A stretch of 64,000 nucleotides of DNA from positions 120,134,490-120,198,489 of the forward strand of contig CM053032.1 of the NCBI GenBank assembly GCA_028564925.1. The letters are read 5' to 3'. The position numbers and the translations under genes were made by a program. The notes below the pieces were generated by a model, which worked only from the letters and a program-made list of their open reading frames with translations, was not told where the DNA came from and did no database searches. Positions 19,290 to 28,545 of the stretch are shown here, piece after piece. Numbering within the stretch: the stretch's first letter is position 1; every line of letters begins with the position of its first letter. The DNA comes from Lithobates sylvaticus (Eukaryota > Chordata > Amphibia > Anura > Ranidae).

Positions 19290-19312
19290 GGGGGGGGGGG
19301 GGGGGGGGGCAC
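19290..19312 (+). promoter_or_regulatory. G-run polypurine tract before the 3' LTR
   Basis: About twenty consecutive G followed by CAC, directly against the LTR start at 19313. It sits where the plus-strand primer tract of an LTR element must be. Its length may be uncertain because homopolymers misassemble. Confidence 0.7.
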
Positions 19313-20609
19313 TGTCAGGGAAATACCGTACTCCGGCGCCTGGTTCCAAGAATGCGCACGCGCGGTAGAGCGGCTCGGCAAACAGTACAGGTACGCGGGG
19401 CAGCGGGTGCACATGCGCGGGTTCACGGCGCTCGGGTATCTGCTGTAGCTCACCCAGTGCGGCTTACTGCTATACGCAGCGCTGACAGAAGACGAGTGTG
19501 CATGCGCACTCGTCCGGGTACCCCACCTGACCATTTACCTGGCCTATAAAAGGCCTTCTCTTTCCCTTCCCTAATTGCTGGTTTGTTGTCTCTACTTCCT
19601 GAGTCCCTGGCTCCAGTCCTTGTATCCTGTATCTTGTATCCAGTACCTTGTATCCTGTATCTGCCTGATTACCTGTGCCTGACCCGGATCCCTCCTGACC
19701 ACCGCTGCTGTTACCTGTGTTTGACCCCTGGCTTGCTTCTTGGATATCCTTCTGCCTGATCATCTGTGCTTGACACTCGGCCTGCATACTGGACATTCTC
19801 TGAGTTACTTACCTGTGTTTGACCCCTGGCTTGCTTCTTGGATATCCTTCTGCCTGATCATCTGTGCTTGACCCTCGGCCTGCATACTGGACATTCTCTG
19901 AGTTACTTACCTGTGTTTGACCCCTGGCTTGCCTCTTGGATATCCTTCTGCCTGATTATCTGTGCTTGACCCTCGGCCTGCCTACTGGACATTCTCTAAG
20001 TTACTTTCCTGTGTTTGACCCCTGGCTTGCCTCTTGGATATCCTTCTGCCTGATCATCTGTGCTTGACCCTCGGCCTGCCTACTGGACATTCTCTGAGTT
20101 ACTTACCTGTGTTTGACCCCTGGCTTGCCTCTTGGATATCCTTCTGCCTGATCACCTGTGCTTGACCCTCGGCCTGCCTCCTGGACATTCTCTGAGTTAC
20201 TTACCTATGTTTGACCCTCGGCTTGCCTTCTGGACACTCTCTTGTTGCTACTGGTGTTTGACCTCCCTGGCTTGCCTTCTGGATACCCACTTGCTGACTT
20301 ACCTGTGCTTGACCCCCAGCCTGGCTTCTTGGACTTCCAGTTCACGTATGCACCTCAGGATCTCCCTCCAGTGTGTGTTCCGGTACCTCTACAGCCTCTG
20401 CCTCATCGTGGTCCTGCCAGGTGTCTACTTCCAGTGCAGCTTCAGCCACACCAGGTCTACGTCGCTACTGCACACCAACTGCAACCCACCTGCTGGCAAC
20501 CCGTGCATCTTTGTGCCCAGTGTCCTCTGTACCCATTCCAGAGGCATCGTGCACCTAGTCGCAAGGGGAGCAGCTCTCAGCATTTCGGCCCGGGTGAGTA
20601 CCTGTGACA
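19313..20609 (+). repeat. Chromovirus 3' LTR
   Basis: 1297 bp, matching the 5' LTR with about 20 differences clustered in the first 230 bases, where several are at CpG sites. It includes the TATA box (19545-19551) and the 98-bp array. Confidence 0.93.
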
Positions 20610-20950
20610 GGTACGCCCCCAAGGGGCCCTCAAAGCATACATGGGCCTCACATTTTGCAGAATCCGCCAAGTGGACCGAATCCCCAGACTTTCCTTCTGC
20701 CTTGGGGTCTGCAGCTGTGTCCCCTTGTGTAGATGTAGATGTCGTGGCTCCGGGCGACACCAAAGGCCCCGGCACAGATGTGGCAGCCACACTGCTCACT
20801 AACTCAAGTGACCAGCGGGGCAGAGGGGTCCTTACGGTCACTGCACTCCGCACGTACCTCCCAATGCAACCTACATCAGGTACAGTAGGTAGTGACATGG
20901 AACAAATAGCTCCTCAGAGGAACTCTGTATTTTATTACTGCACACAGTGA
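20610..20950 (-). mobile_element. Third Ngaro remnant, gag-like segment (upstream half)
   Basis: A minus-strand frame reads DSVHLADSAKCEAHVCFEGP then LGAYL, matching VRIADAAKCEVYVCFEGPLG of the plus-strand Ngaro gag-like protein. It ends at the chromovirus insertion point and continues at 12520-13043 on the other side of that element. Its 5' limit is unclear and may lie beyond 20950. Broken fossil. Confidence 0.7.
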
Positions 20951-21775
20951 AGGCTCATCTCGGGGAACTGCCTTAATGTTAGACTCTTCACATGACTGCA
21001 GGCCCTGCCTGGTCCCGAGCATTGATGAGCACGCTCTGTGTGAAAGGTACCTCCCCGTGCAGAACTAGTAGGCCCTGTCCATATGCTATCATTAAAATGT
21101 TACTAAACCAAGGACACTGCATTCATTATATCTAATCTCCCACAGTAGTATTGTGGTCTGTCTGTCACCCTGCCCAGTCAGGCACCTGGACAGTTATCAT
21201 TCAGCTTCAAACAGAAAACCAGTCCTTTTTAAACTTTTTTTTTTTTTTTTTCCTGAGGGGTATTAAACTTGGATGGGGTAAGGGAGTATGGGATGTCCAC
21301 TTGATTTAAGAAAGTATAAGGGATACAACTATATACACGTCCTGTATATTACACTTCTACGCTTCAGTTACAGCATAGCACTTGCTTGTAGACTATCTCT
21401 CCTCAACCCCTTTAGCACATCACTTGCTCGTTCTTCCAGGACCAGCTAGCACTATATTTTAGGCCTGACACTGGCTCAGCCATGCCTAAGCAAATACCCT
21501 TTGCAGGCAAGGACCATGGGCCCCTCTGGTGTAGCAAAAAAATAGTGGTTGCCCTAGTGCTAGCTGCCCACGTGGCTACTGATCCCAGCACCACCTCTTC
21601 AGGCCCTGTCTGCACTGGAACCCCAGGCCCAGGGTCACCTCCCTCAGACTAGGGAGCACCCTCAGGGCCACAACAGCCTAGCACTCTATCTCCAGCTTCC
21701 ACCTGAACAACTCCTCCCCAGATGGGCTGACCCTGCGTATTTAAGGAGGCCTGACCCCTACCAATCCGAGTTGGG
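20951..21775. other. Gene-free stretch, unassigned
   Basis: No convincing coding signal. A T-run lies at 21233-21252. The right edge, CAATCCGAGTTGGG (21762-21775), is repeated after the fold-back element and marks its insertion site. Part of this region could be the 5' leader of the Ngaro remnant, which I cannot show. Confidence 0.35.
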
Positions 21776-22841
21776 TTAAGTAGTAAATACCTTGCGCCAA
21801 AAAATTTGTGCTAAAAAATGTATTAAATAATAAAAGCTGCTATCCCCCAAACTAGGTGTAATATCTCTATTGCAAATTTAAAACAGATGTGATGGGAAGC
21901 GCTAGATTTACTAGTTAATACTTATATCTACTAGTTAATACTTAGTGATCAAATAGTGAATATAAATGTAGAGAATATTGAATAACTGAATAAAACTGAA
22001 TATGACTAATTGTATAATATTTAAAACCATTTAAAAGTGCCTTCTCCCATCAAAGACGCCTCCTGAAGATGTGATACGAAACGTACGCCGAGGCGTGCCT
22101 GGTTACGTGAACTTTCTTACACTTCTGGTCCCTCTGGTTGTCCGTGTTGGGCGGTGGAACGAAAGCCAGACATCGCGCTGAGCACGGAGCTTCTCAACCC
22201 TGCAGACACGCTGATCAGCCTCAGTGCCGGGAGAAATCACTTTTAAATGTAAGGAGCCATTCAGCTTTTGTTTTTACTATATTTTAAAATAAATGGGATT
22301 ACACTATTCCAGTTTTTTGTATCCTTCCTATATACACTTCCTGGTACATCATCCGGGGGAGAGTCAAGGTTTCCTATACGGGTTTTTTCCATCCAGTTGC
22401 AGCAAGCAATATCTTGCTATGGCTATATTTGACCTTCTTTTAATTAATAAGGTCAACACCATCTGGTAAGCAGACATCTATCTACAGAGCACTTTGGGTG
22501 TACAATGTAGTCAGTGAAGGTGGCTCATCTTTACAGTGGAAGAAAACATTTGTTGTTTTTCACATTGGACTTTTTGTTGTTTTTTTCAGCACATGTTGTG
22601 AACATATGGTTGTACATTTGTTTGTAATTAAGGCATTTTTTTTTGCACATGTGTAAATTAGGCGTACACAGTTTTTCACTGGTTATAACAGAAGTGTCAC
22701 TGTTATACAATTAGCCATATTCAGTTTTATTCAGTTATTCATGATTTCTATACATTTATATTCACTATTTTATCACTAAGTATTAACTAGTAGATATAAG
22801 TATTAACTAGTAAATCTAGCGCTCCCCATCACATCTGTTTT
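21776..22841 (+). mobile_element. Fold-back element with hammerhead-like motif, possibly Penelope-derived
   Basis: Bounded by CAATCCGAGTTGGG on both sides (21762-21775 and 22842-22855), a 14-bp target duplication. Sequence at about 21884-22030 recurs inverted at about 22690-22841 (ACAGATGTGATGGG... and ...CCCATCACATCTGT), including a doubled ACTAGTTAATACTTA motif. No protein. A hammerhead-like motif lies at 22056-22096. Long target duplications and hammerheads are both known in Penelope-like elements, so a non-autonomous relative is my inference. Confidence 0.55.
22056..22096 (+). ncRNA. Degenerate hammerhead-ribozyme-like fold
   Basis: ACGCCTC (22056-22062) pairs perfectly with GAGGCGT (22090-22096) as stem I. 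It is followed by CTGAAGA, fitting the CUGANGA core, and then GAAA at 22078-22081. Stem II (TGTGATAC) and stem III (CGTACGCC) do not pair well, so cleavage is doubtful. Confidence 0.4.
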
Positions 22842-22855
22842 CAATCCGAGTTGGG

Positions 22856-23148
22856 GGTTGGTCAGGGCTCCTCAGAATACCCCAGGCAGCTCGACCTTCC
22901 CTCCCCTCCTTCTTTTCCAGAAGATGCTAGAATATTTTGGAAAGAAGTGGGAGGTCTTGGTGATGCTGCCTGTGAGTCACCAGCCCTGCCTGAGTCACTT
23001 AACCCTAACCCAGAAGAAAAACACACAGGCTTGGATGCCAGCCAAGCCTGACAATTTACCTATCCTGTACAAAAAAATCCTATTCACTATCTAGCAACCT
23101 AGAGGGTACTACACACAGAACATGGAGATGTAATTATTTTAGAAAATA
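22856..23148. other. Gene-free stretch between repeats
   Basis: Continues the unassigned sequence that the fold-back element interrupted. No coding or repeat signal that I can support. Confidence 0.3.
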
Positions 23149-23546
23149 CAGTAACTCACAGAAGTGAGTACACCCCTCACATTTTTGTAAATATTTTTTT
23201 ATATCTTTTCATGTGGCAACACTGAAGAAATTACACTTTGCTACAATGTAAAGTAGTGAGTATACAGTGTAAATTTGCTGTCCCCTCAAAATAACTCAAC
23301 ATGCAACCAGTAATGTCTAAACCGCTGAAAATGTCCAAATTGGGCCCAATTAGCCATTTTCCCTCCCCGGTGTCATGTGACTCGTTAGTGTTACAAGGTC
23401 TCAGATGTGAATAGGGAGCAGGTATGTTAAATTTGGTGTTATCTCTCTCACTTTCTCATACTGGTCACTGAAAGTTCAACATGGCACCTCATGGCAAACT
23501 CTCTGAGCATCTGAAAAAAAAAATTGTTGCTTTACATAAAGATGGC

Positions 23547-24393
23547 CAGACCACTTTTTGCGATTCGGCACTGCGTCGCTTCAACTAACAATTGCGCGGT
23601 CGTACGACGTGGGTCCCAAACAAAATTGACGTCCTTTTTTTCCCACAAATAGAGCTTTCTTTTTGTGGTGTTTGATCACCTCTACGGTTTTTATTTCTTG
23701 CGCTATAAACAAAAAAAGAGTGACAATTTTGAAAAAAACGCATTCATTTTAACTTTTTGCTATAATAAATATACCCAAAAAATATATTAAAAAAATGTTT
23801 TCCTCAGTTAAGGCCGATACATATTCTTTTACATATTTTTGTTTAAAAAAAAAATTGCAATAAGCTTTTATTGATTGGTTTGCGCAAAAGTTATAGCGTC
23901 TAGAAAATAGGGGATAGTTTGATGGCATTTTTATTAATAACTTTTTTTTTTTACTAGTAATGGCGGCGATCAGCGATTTTTATCGTGACTGCAACATTAT
24001 GGCGGACACGTCAGACAATATTGACACATTTTTGGGACCATTGGCATTAATACAGCGATGGGTGCGATTAAAATTGCATTGATTATAGTAAAAATATCAC
24101 TGGCAGTGAAGGGGTTAATATGTATCCTAGGGAGTGTTCTAACTGAAGAGGGGATGGGAATGTGCAGGGAAACAAACAGATCGCTGTTCATACTCTGTAT
24201 GAACAGACGATCTGTCAGTTCACTGCTCAGAGAACCGGAAACTGTGTGCTTACACACACTGCTCCTGGTTCTCCGTGTGCCCCGTGCCCCTAGTGGCTGT
24301 TTATGCTACCGACATAGCATAACGGCGATTAACGCAGCCGAGACATGCTGCTGCAGTACAACTGCGGCGGCTGGTCGGTATGCGGTTAAAGCA
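23547..24393. mobile_element. Repeat inserted in the Tc1 copy
   Basis: Sequence from about GACCACTTTTTGCG to TATGCGGTTAAAGCAG splits the Tc1 transposase between AAAGATGGCC and TTAGGCTATAAA. It has no coding frame. The GCGGTTAA ending also appears at 61260-61268. It is a non-autonomous DNA element of unknown superfamily, and the edges are approximate. Confidence 0.5.
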
Positions 24394-24912
24394 GGGTTAG
24401 GCTATAAAAAATAAATCCCAAGCTTTGAACATCTCATGGAGCACTGTTCAATCCATCATCTGAAAATGGAAAGAGTACGGCACAACTGCAAACCTAACTG
24501 ACAGGCCTGGCATGAATCAGCCTAGAGGCCCATGGTAACTCTGAAGGAGCTGCAGAGATCCACAGCTCAGGTGGGAGAATGTGTCCACAGGACAACTATT
24601 AGTCGTGCACTCTACAAATCTGGTCTTTATGGAAGAATGGCAAGAAGAAAGCTATTGTTGAAAGAAAGCCATAAGATGTCTTGTTTGCAGTTTGCAAGAA
24701 GCCATGTGGAGGACACAGCAAACATGTGGAAGAAGGTGCTATGGTCAGATGAGACCAAAATTTAACTTTTTGGCCTAAAAGCAAAACGCTATGTGTGGCG
24801 GAAAACTAACACTGTACATCACCCCGAACACACCATCCCCACCGTGAAACATAGTGGTGGCAACATCATGTTGTGGGGATGCTTTTCTTCATCAGTGACA
24901 TCAAAGCTGGTC
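24393..24912 (+). pseudogene. Tc1-like transposase fragment
   Basis: From the second half of the DNA-binding region onward: the frame 24532-24765 reads LKELQRSTAQVGECVHRTTI, GRMARRKLLLKESHKMSCLQ and WKKVLWSDETKI, ending at the first catalytic Asp (SDET). A stop codon follows at once. The frame then continues as [20 protein letters not shown] and MLWGCFSS (24793-24910), typical of the DDE region. The second Asp and the Glu are missing because the gene is cut at 24912. Inactive. Diverged from the 26635-27657 transposase, so a different Tc1 lineage. Confidence 0.85.
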
Positions 24913-25567
24913 AGTAGGGATGAGCCGAACACCCCAGGGTTCGGTTCGCACCAGAACCTGCGAACGGACCGAAAGTTTTCACGAACGTTAGAACCCTATT
25001 AGTTACAATGGACGCGAACATTCGAAATCTAAAGTGCTAATTATAACGGCCAATATGCATGTTATTATCATAAAAAAGGTTTGGGGACTCGGGTCCTGCC
25101 CCAGGGGACATGTATCAATGCAAAAAAAAGTTTTAAAAACTGACGTTTTTTCTGGAGCAGTCATTGTCATGATGCATAAAGTGAAAAAAAAAAGTGAAAT
25201 ATTCCTTTAAATATGGTACCTGGGGGGTGTCTAAAGTATGCCTGTGAAGTGGCATGTGTTTCCCGTGTTTAGAACTGTCCCTGCACAAAATGACATTTGT
25301 AAAGGAAAAAAAGAAGCCATTTAAAACTGCTTGCGGCTTTAATGTCTTGTCCTGGCAATATGGATGAAAATCTTTGAGAAAAATGGCATGGCTACCCCAT
25401 CACCCCCCCCCCCCCCCTTACCCCAGCCCATTACCAGCCCCTTTGGGTCTTGTATGGATATTAAGGGGAACCCTGCATCCAAAATAAAACCCTATACCTA
25501 CAACCCTATATACTCTGAACAGCAGTATACAGGCGGTGCAAACAAGACAGGGACTGTAGGTTTGTTC
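24913..25567 (+). mobile_element. TAGGGATGAGC-type repeat, partial
   Basis: Starts AGTAGGGATGAGCCGAACAC followed by GGTTCGGTTCGCACC. A reversed terminus of the same type (GAACCGAACAGG to GCTCATCC) is at about 49018-49052. It includes a C-homopolymer (25404-25418) and the phrase shared with 7184-7215. No transposase frame. Probably a non-autonomous hAT-like element, family uncertain. Confidence 0.5.
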
Positions 25568-25571
25568 TTAA

Positions 25572-26166
25572 AGCGGTTCTGCACACATTTCATTTAGTAA
25601 ATCTCTTTGCCTTCCAAATCAGGCAAAGAGTACTAAATGAAGTGTGTTTTTTTCCACTTTGTAATCGATGACTTCCTTTTCTCTGTCTCTGCGGGGGTGG
25701 GCGGGGTCTCTGCGTCGATCGTCATCACACCGCACTGTCTCCTGGGATCTGGTGTCATTGATCCCAGAAGTCAGTGCGGACATCTTCCGAAATCTCGCGA
25801 GATTTCGGCCACATCTTCCGAAATCTTGCGAGATTTCGGACACATCTTCCGAAATCTCGCGAGATGACGGCAGATGTGCCGACATCTCGTGAGATTTCGG
25901 AGAACGTGAGCTGCACTTTGCCGTTACTGCGCACGCGCGAGCTCGGCGCAGTAACGGCGGTGCATGCTGGGCCATCTAAAGTGCCTGTGGGGTTTCACAT
26001 GCCCACAGGCAAGATGGCCCCCAGCAGAAAAGCATTATATAAATAATTTTATTGGAGGAAAACCGGCTGCGATCGATTATGAAGATGGAACACGTGAGTC
26101 CCCCAATTTACCTCGTAATCCTTGGCATTGTATTCCCCCCAAAAAAAAACACAGTGCAGAACCGCT
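25572..26166 (-). mobile_element. TTAA-flanked MITE (piggyBac-like), copy 2
   Basis: Inverted relative to copy 1 (10538-11141). TTAA lies at 25568-25571 and 26167-26170, and termini AGCGGTTCTGCA and TGCAGAACCGCT are perfect inverted repeats. It holds TCTCGCGAGA at 25793 and 25855 plus one-base variants at 25824 and 25885. No coding capacity. Confidence 0.78.
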
Positions 26167-26414
26167 TTAAGTAGAATCTGTTTGTAATTTTGAACAGGTA
26201 CATTTTTAAGTGTAGCTCCATCCAAAAAAATCAATTTTTACGCTTTTTGGAGAATATAGGGAAGGGTTATCACCCCTGTAACATTTGTTTTGCTGTCTGT
26301 GCACCTGTTCAGAACATTTCACCTCACTTTCCATCCCAATGACAAATGTTTTTGGAAAAGTGGGGTTTTTATTGAAACAAGGATTGGTGATAAAGCATCA
26401 GTAGAGAGGAGATA
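26167..26414. other. Short gene-free spacer
   Basis: No recognisable feature between the MITE and the Tc1 element except the target TA at 26413-26414. Confidence 0.4.
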
Positions 26415-28036
26415 CAGTGGTGTGAAAAAGTGTTTGCCCCCCTTCCTCATTTCCTGTTCCTTTGCATGTTTGTCACACTTAAGTGTTTCGGAACATCAAA
26501 CCAATTTAAACAAGAGTCAAGGACAACACAAGTAAACACAAAATGCAATTTGTAAATGAAGGTGTTTATTATTAAAGGTGAAAAAAAATCCAAACCATCA
26601 TGGCCCTGTGTGAAAAAGTGATTGCCCCCTAAACCTAATAACTGGTTGGGCCACCCTTAGCAGCAACAACTGCAACCAAGCGTTTGCGATAACGTGCAAT
26701 GAGGCTTTTACAGTGTCCTGGAGGAATTTTGGCCCACTCATCTTTGCAGAATTGTCCTAATTCAGTTACATTAGAGGGTTTTCGAGCATGAGCGGCCTTT
26801 TTAAGGTCATACCACAACATCTCAATAGGATTCAGGTCAGGACTTTGGCTAGGCCACTCCAAAGTCTTCATTTTGTTTTTCTTCAGCCATTCGGTGGTGG
26901 ACTTGCTGGTGTGTTTAGGATCATTGTCCTGCTGCAGAACCCAAGTTCGTTTCAGCTTGAGTACACGAACAGATGGTCGGACATTCTCCTTCAGGATCTC
27001 TTGGTAGACAGCAGAATTCATAGTTCCTTTTATCACGGCAAGTCTTCCAGGTCCTGAAGCAGCAAAACAGCCCCCGACCATCACACTACCACCACCATAT
27101 TTTACTGTTGGTATAATGTTCTTTTTCTGAAATGCAGTGTTCCTTCTACGCCAGATATACTTGGACACACACCTTCCAAAGAGTTCCACTTTTGTCTCAT
27201 CGGTCCACAGAATGTTGTCCCAAAAGTCTTGGGGATCATCAAGATGTGTTGTGGAGAAATTGAGACGAGCTTTGATGTTTTTTTTGCTCAGCAGTGGTTT
27301 TCTCCTTGAAACTCTGCCATGCAGGCCATTTTTGCCCAGTCTTTTCCTGATGGTGGAGGCATGAACGCTGACCTTAACTGAGGCAAGTGAGGCCTGCAGT
27401 TCCTTGGACGTTGTTGTGGGGTCTTTTGTGACCTCTTGGATGAGTCGTCGCTGCGCTCTTGGGGTAATTTTGGGCGGCCGGCCACTCCTGGGAAGGTTCA
27501 CCACTGTTCCATGTCTTCGCCATTTGTGGATAATGGCTCTCACTGTGGTTCGCTGGATTCCCAAAGCTTTGGAAATGGCTTTATAACCCTTTCCAGACTG
27601 ATAGATCTCAATTACTTTCTTTCTCAATTGTTCCTGAATTTCTTTGGGTCTCGGCATGATGTGTAGCTTTTAAGGATCTTCTGGTGGACCTTACTGTGTC
27701 AAGCAGCTCCTATTTAAGTGATGCCTTGATTGTGAACAGGTGTGGCTATAATCAGGCCTGGGTGTGGCTAGAGAAATTGAACTCAGGTGTGGACAACCAC
27801 AGTTATAGTATGTTTTAACAAGGGGGGCAATCACTTTTTCACACAGGGCCATGATGGTTTGGATTTTTTTTCACCTTTAATAATAAACACCTTCATTTAC
27901 AAATTGCATTTTGTGTTTACTTGTGTTGTCCTTGACTATTGTTTAAATTGGTTTGATGTTCCGAAACACTTAAGTGTGACAAACATGCAAAGGAACAGGA
28001 AATGAGGAAGGGGGCAAACACTTTTTCACACCACTG
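26415..28036 (-). mobile_element. Complete Tc1-like transposon
   Basis: 1622 bp between TA dinucleotides (26413-26414 and 28037-28038). Terminal inverted repeats of about 215 bp (26415-26629 and 27823-28036) differ at only two or three positions. Each arm carries GTGTGAAAAAGTGTTTGCCC at its tip and GTGTGAAAAAGTGATTGCCC at its inner edge, the IR/DR layout known from Sleeping Beauty-like Tc1 elements. It contains one uninterrupted transposase gene. The close match of the arms points to a recent insertion. Confidence 0.93.
26635..27657 (-). CDS. Tc1-like transposase, full length
   Basis: 340 residues, the usual Tc1 length, with no internal stop. Residues 1-55 form the first helix-turn-helix (KGYKAISKALGIQRTTVRAI). 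SGRPPK at 58-63 is the GRPR-like hinge, and a second helix-turn-helix spans about 64-110. RVSRRKPLLSKKNIKAR is a basic nuclear-localisation-like stretch. The DDE triad is D153 (WTDET), D244 (LQQDNDPKHT) and E279 (SPDLNPIE), with 34 residues between the last two, i.e. DD34E. Residue 195 is Gly (VMVGGCFAA), where relatives usually have Trp (VMVWGCFA), which may reduce activity. The enzyme would bind the direct repeats and cut and paste the element at TA. The start is the ATG just inside the right repeat. Confidence 0.95.
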   Translation of the reverse strand: MPRPKEIQEQLRKKVIEIYQSGKGYKAISKALGIQRTTVRAIIHKWRRHGTVVNLPRSGRPPKITPRAQRRLIQEVTKDPTTTSKELQASLASVKVSVHASTIRKRLGKNGLHGRVSRRKPLLSKKNIKARLNFSTTHLDDPQDFWDNILWTDETKVELFGRCVSKYIWRRRNTAFQKKNIIPTVKYGGGSVMVGGCFAASGPGRLAVIKGTMNSAVYQEILKENVRPSVRVLKLKRTWVLQQDNDPKHTSKSTTEWLKKNKMKTLEWPSQSPDLNPIEMLWYDLKKAAHARKPSNVTELGQFCKDEWAKIPPGHCKSLIARYRKRLVAVVAAKGGPTSY

Positions 28037-28189
28037 TACCTAAAAATTCCCAAATTAAATCTAACAGGATAGAATTTTCCTTCCTAGGGGTAGATTTCCT
28101 CTCACTTCCTGTTTTCTCCTTCCATTTGCAAGTAGGAGTCGTTTCTAAGTTGGATGTTTGAAAGTAGGGGCCTGCCGTATATACTCTGC

Positions 28190-28545
28190 AGAAATTTGCC
28201 CCATTAGATGTTGGTGTTGCCACAACACTGTAAGCCCTCACAGCTACTCTTGGTGGGCGCTGGAATGCCCTGCTGTGAACTATTATATCAGGAATTGTAA
28301 TTACATGCCATTGTTGAACAGTGTTAGGAAAAATTGGGCCTTTGGTGGTGGTGGTGGTGCTGGTGCTACAATAATGTAAGCCCTCACAGTTACACTTGCT
28401 GGGCACAGGAATGGGCCCTGCTGTGAATTATTAGATCAAGAATTGTAATTACATGCCCCTGTTGAACAGGGGCAGAAAAATTGGGCCTTTGGTGGTGGTG
28501 GTGGTAGTTGACGGTGTTGCCACAACACTGTAAGCCCTCACAGTT
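28190..28545. repeat. ~150-bp tandem repeat, about 2.3 units
   Basis: GTAAGCCCTCACAG recurs at about 28230, 28376 and 28530, with GTTGAACAG and TTGGGCCTTTGGTGGTGG shared between units. It leads directly into the 101-bp satellite. Non-coding. Confidence 0.75.

Larger units (their letters stand above)
13044..20609 (+). mobile_element. Ty3/gypsy chromovirus with both LTRs, broken
   Basis: Two 1297-bp LTRs (13044-14340 and 19313-20609, TGTCAGGG to TGTGACA) bound an internal region with gag, protease, reverse transcriptase, RNase H, integrase and a C-terminal chromodomain. GGTAC flanks both ends (13039-13043 and 20610-20614), a 5-bp target duplication. The LTRs differ at about 20 positions (roughly 1.5%), so the copy is young, perhaps a few million years if typical vertebrate rates apply. 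It is broken by a hAT insertion in reverse transcriptase (16090-16725) and about three smaller breaks. The host sequence is a Ngaro element. Confidence 0.93.
23149..24912 (+). mobile_element. Broken Tc1-like transposon
   Basis: The left terminus is CAGTAACTCACAGAAGTGAG after a TA (23147-23148), followed by the long 5' non-coding region of this Tc1 family. A related copy lies at 61381-62662. The transposase start (ATGGCACCTCATGGCAAA, near 23480) is interrupted at about 23547 by another repeat, and the frame resumes near 24393. The right half, including the right terminus, is missing beyond 24912, where a different repeat takes over. Confidence 0.8.

Noticed and set aside
20132-20950. 272-aa open frame at the 3' LTR
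   Set aside because: Same LTR minisatellite artefact running out into Ngaro sequence on the opposite strand.
24058-24414. 118-aa open frame
   Set aside because: It lies in a non-coding DNA-transposon insert within Tc1; no recognisable domain, and reverse-strand frames are equally long.
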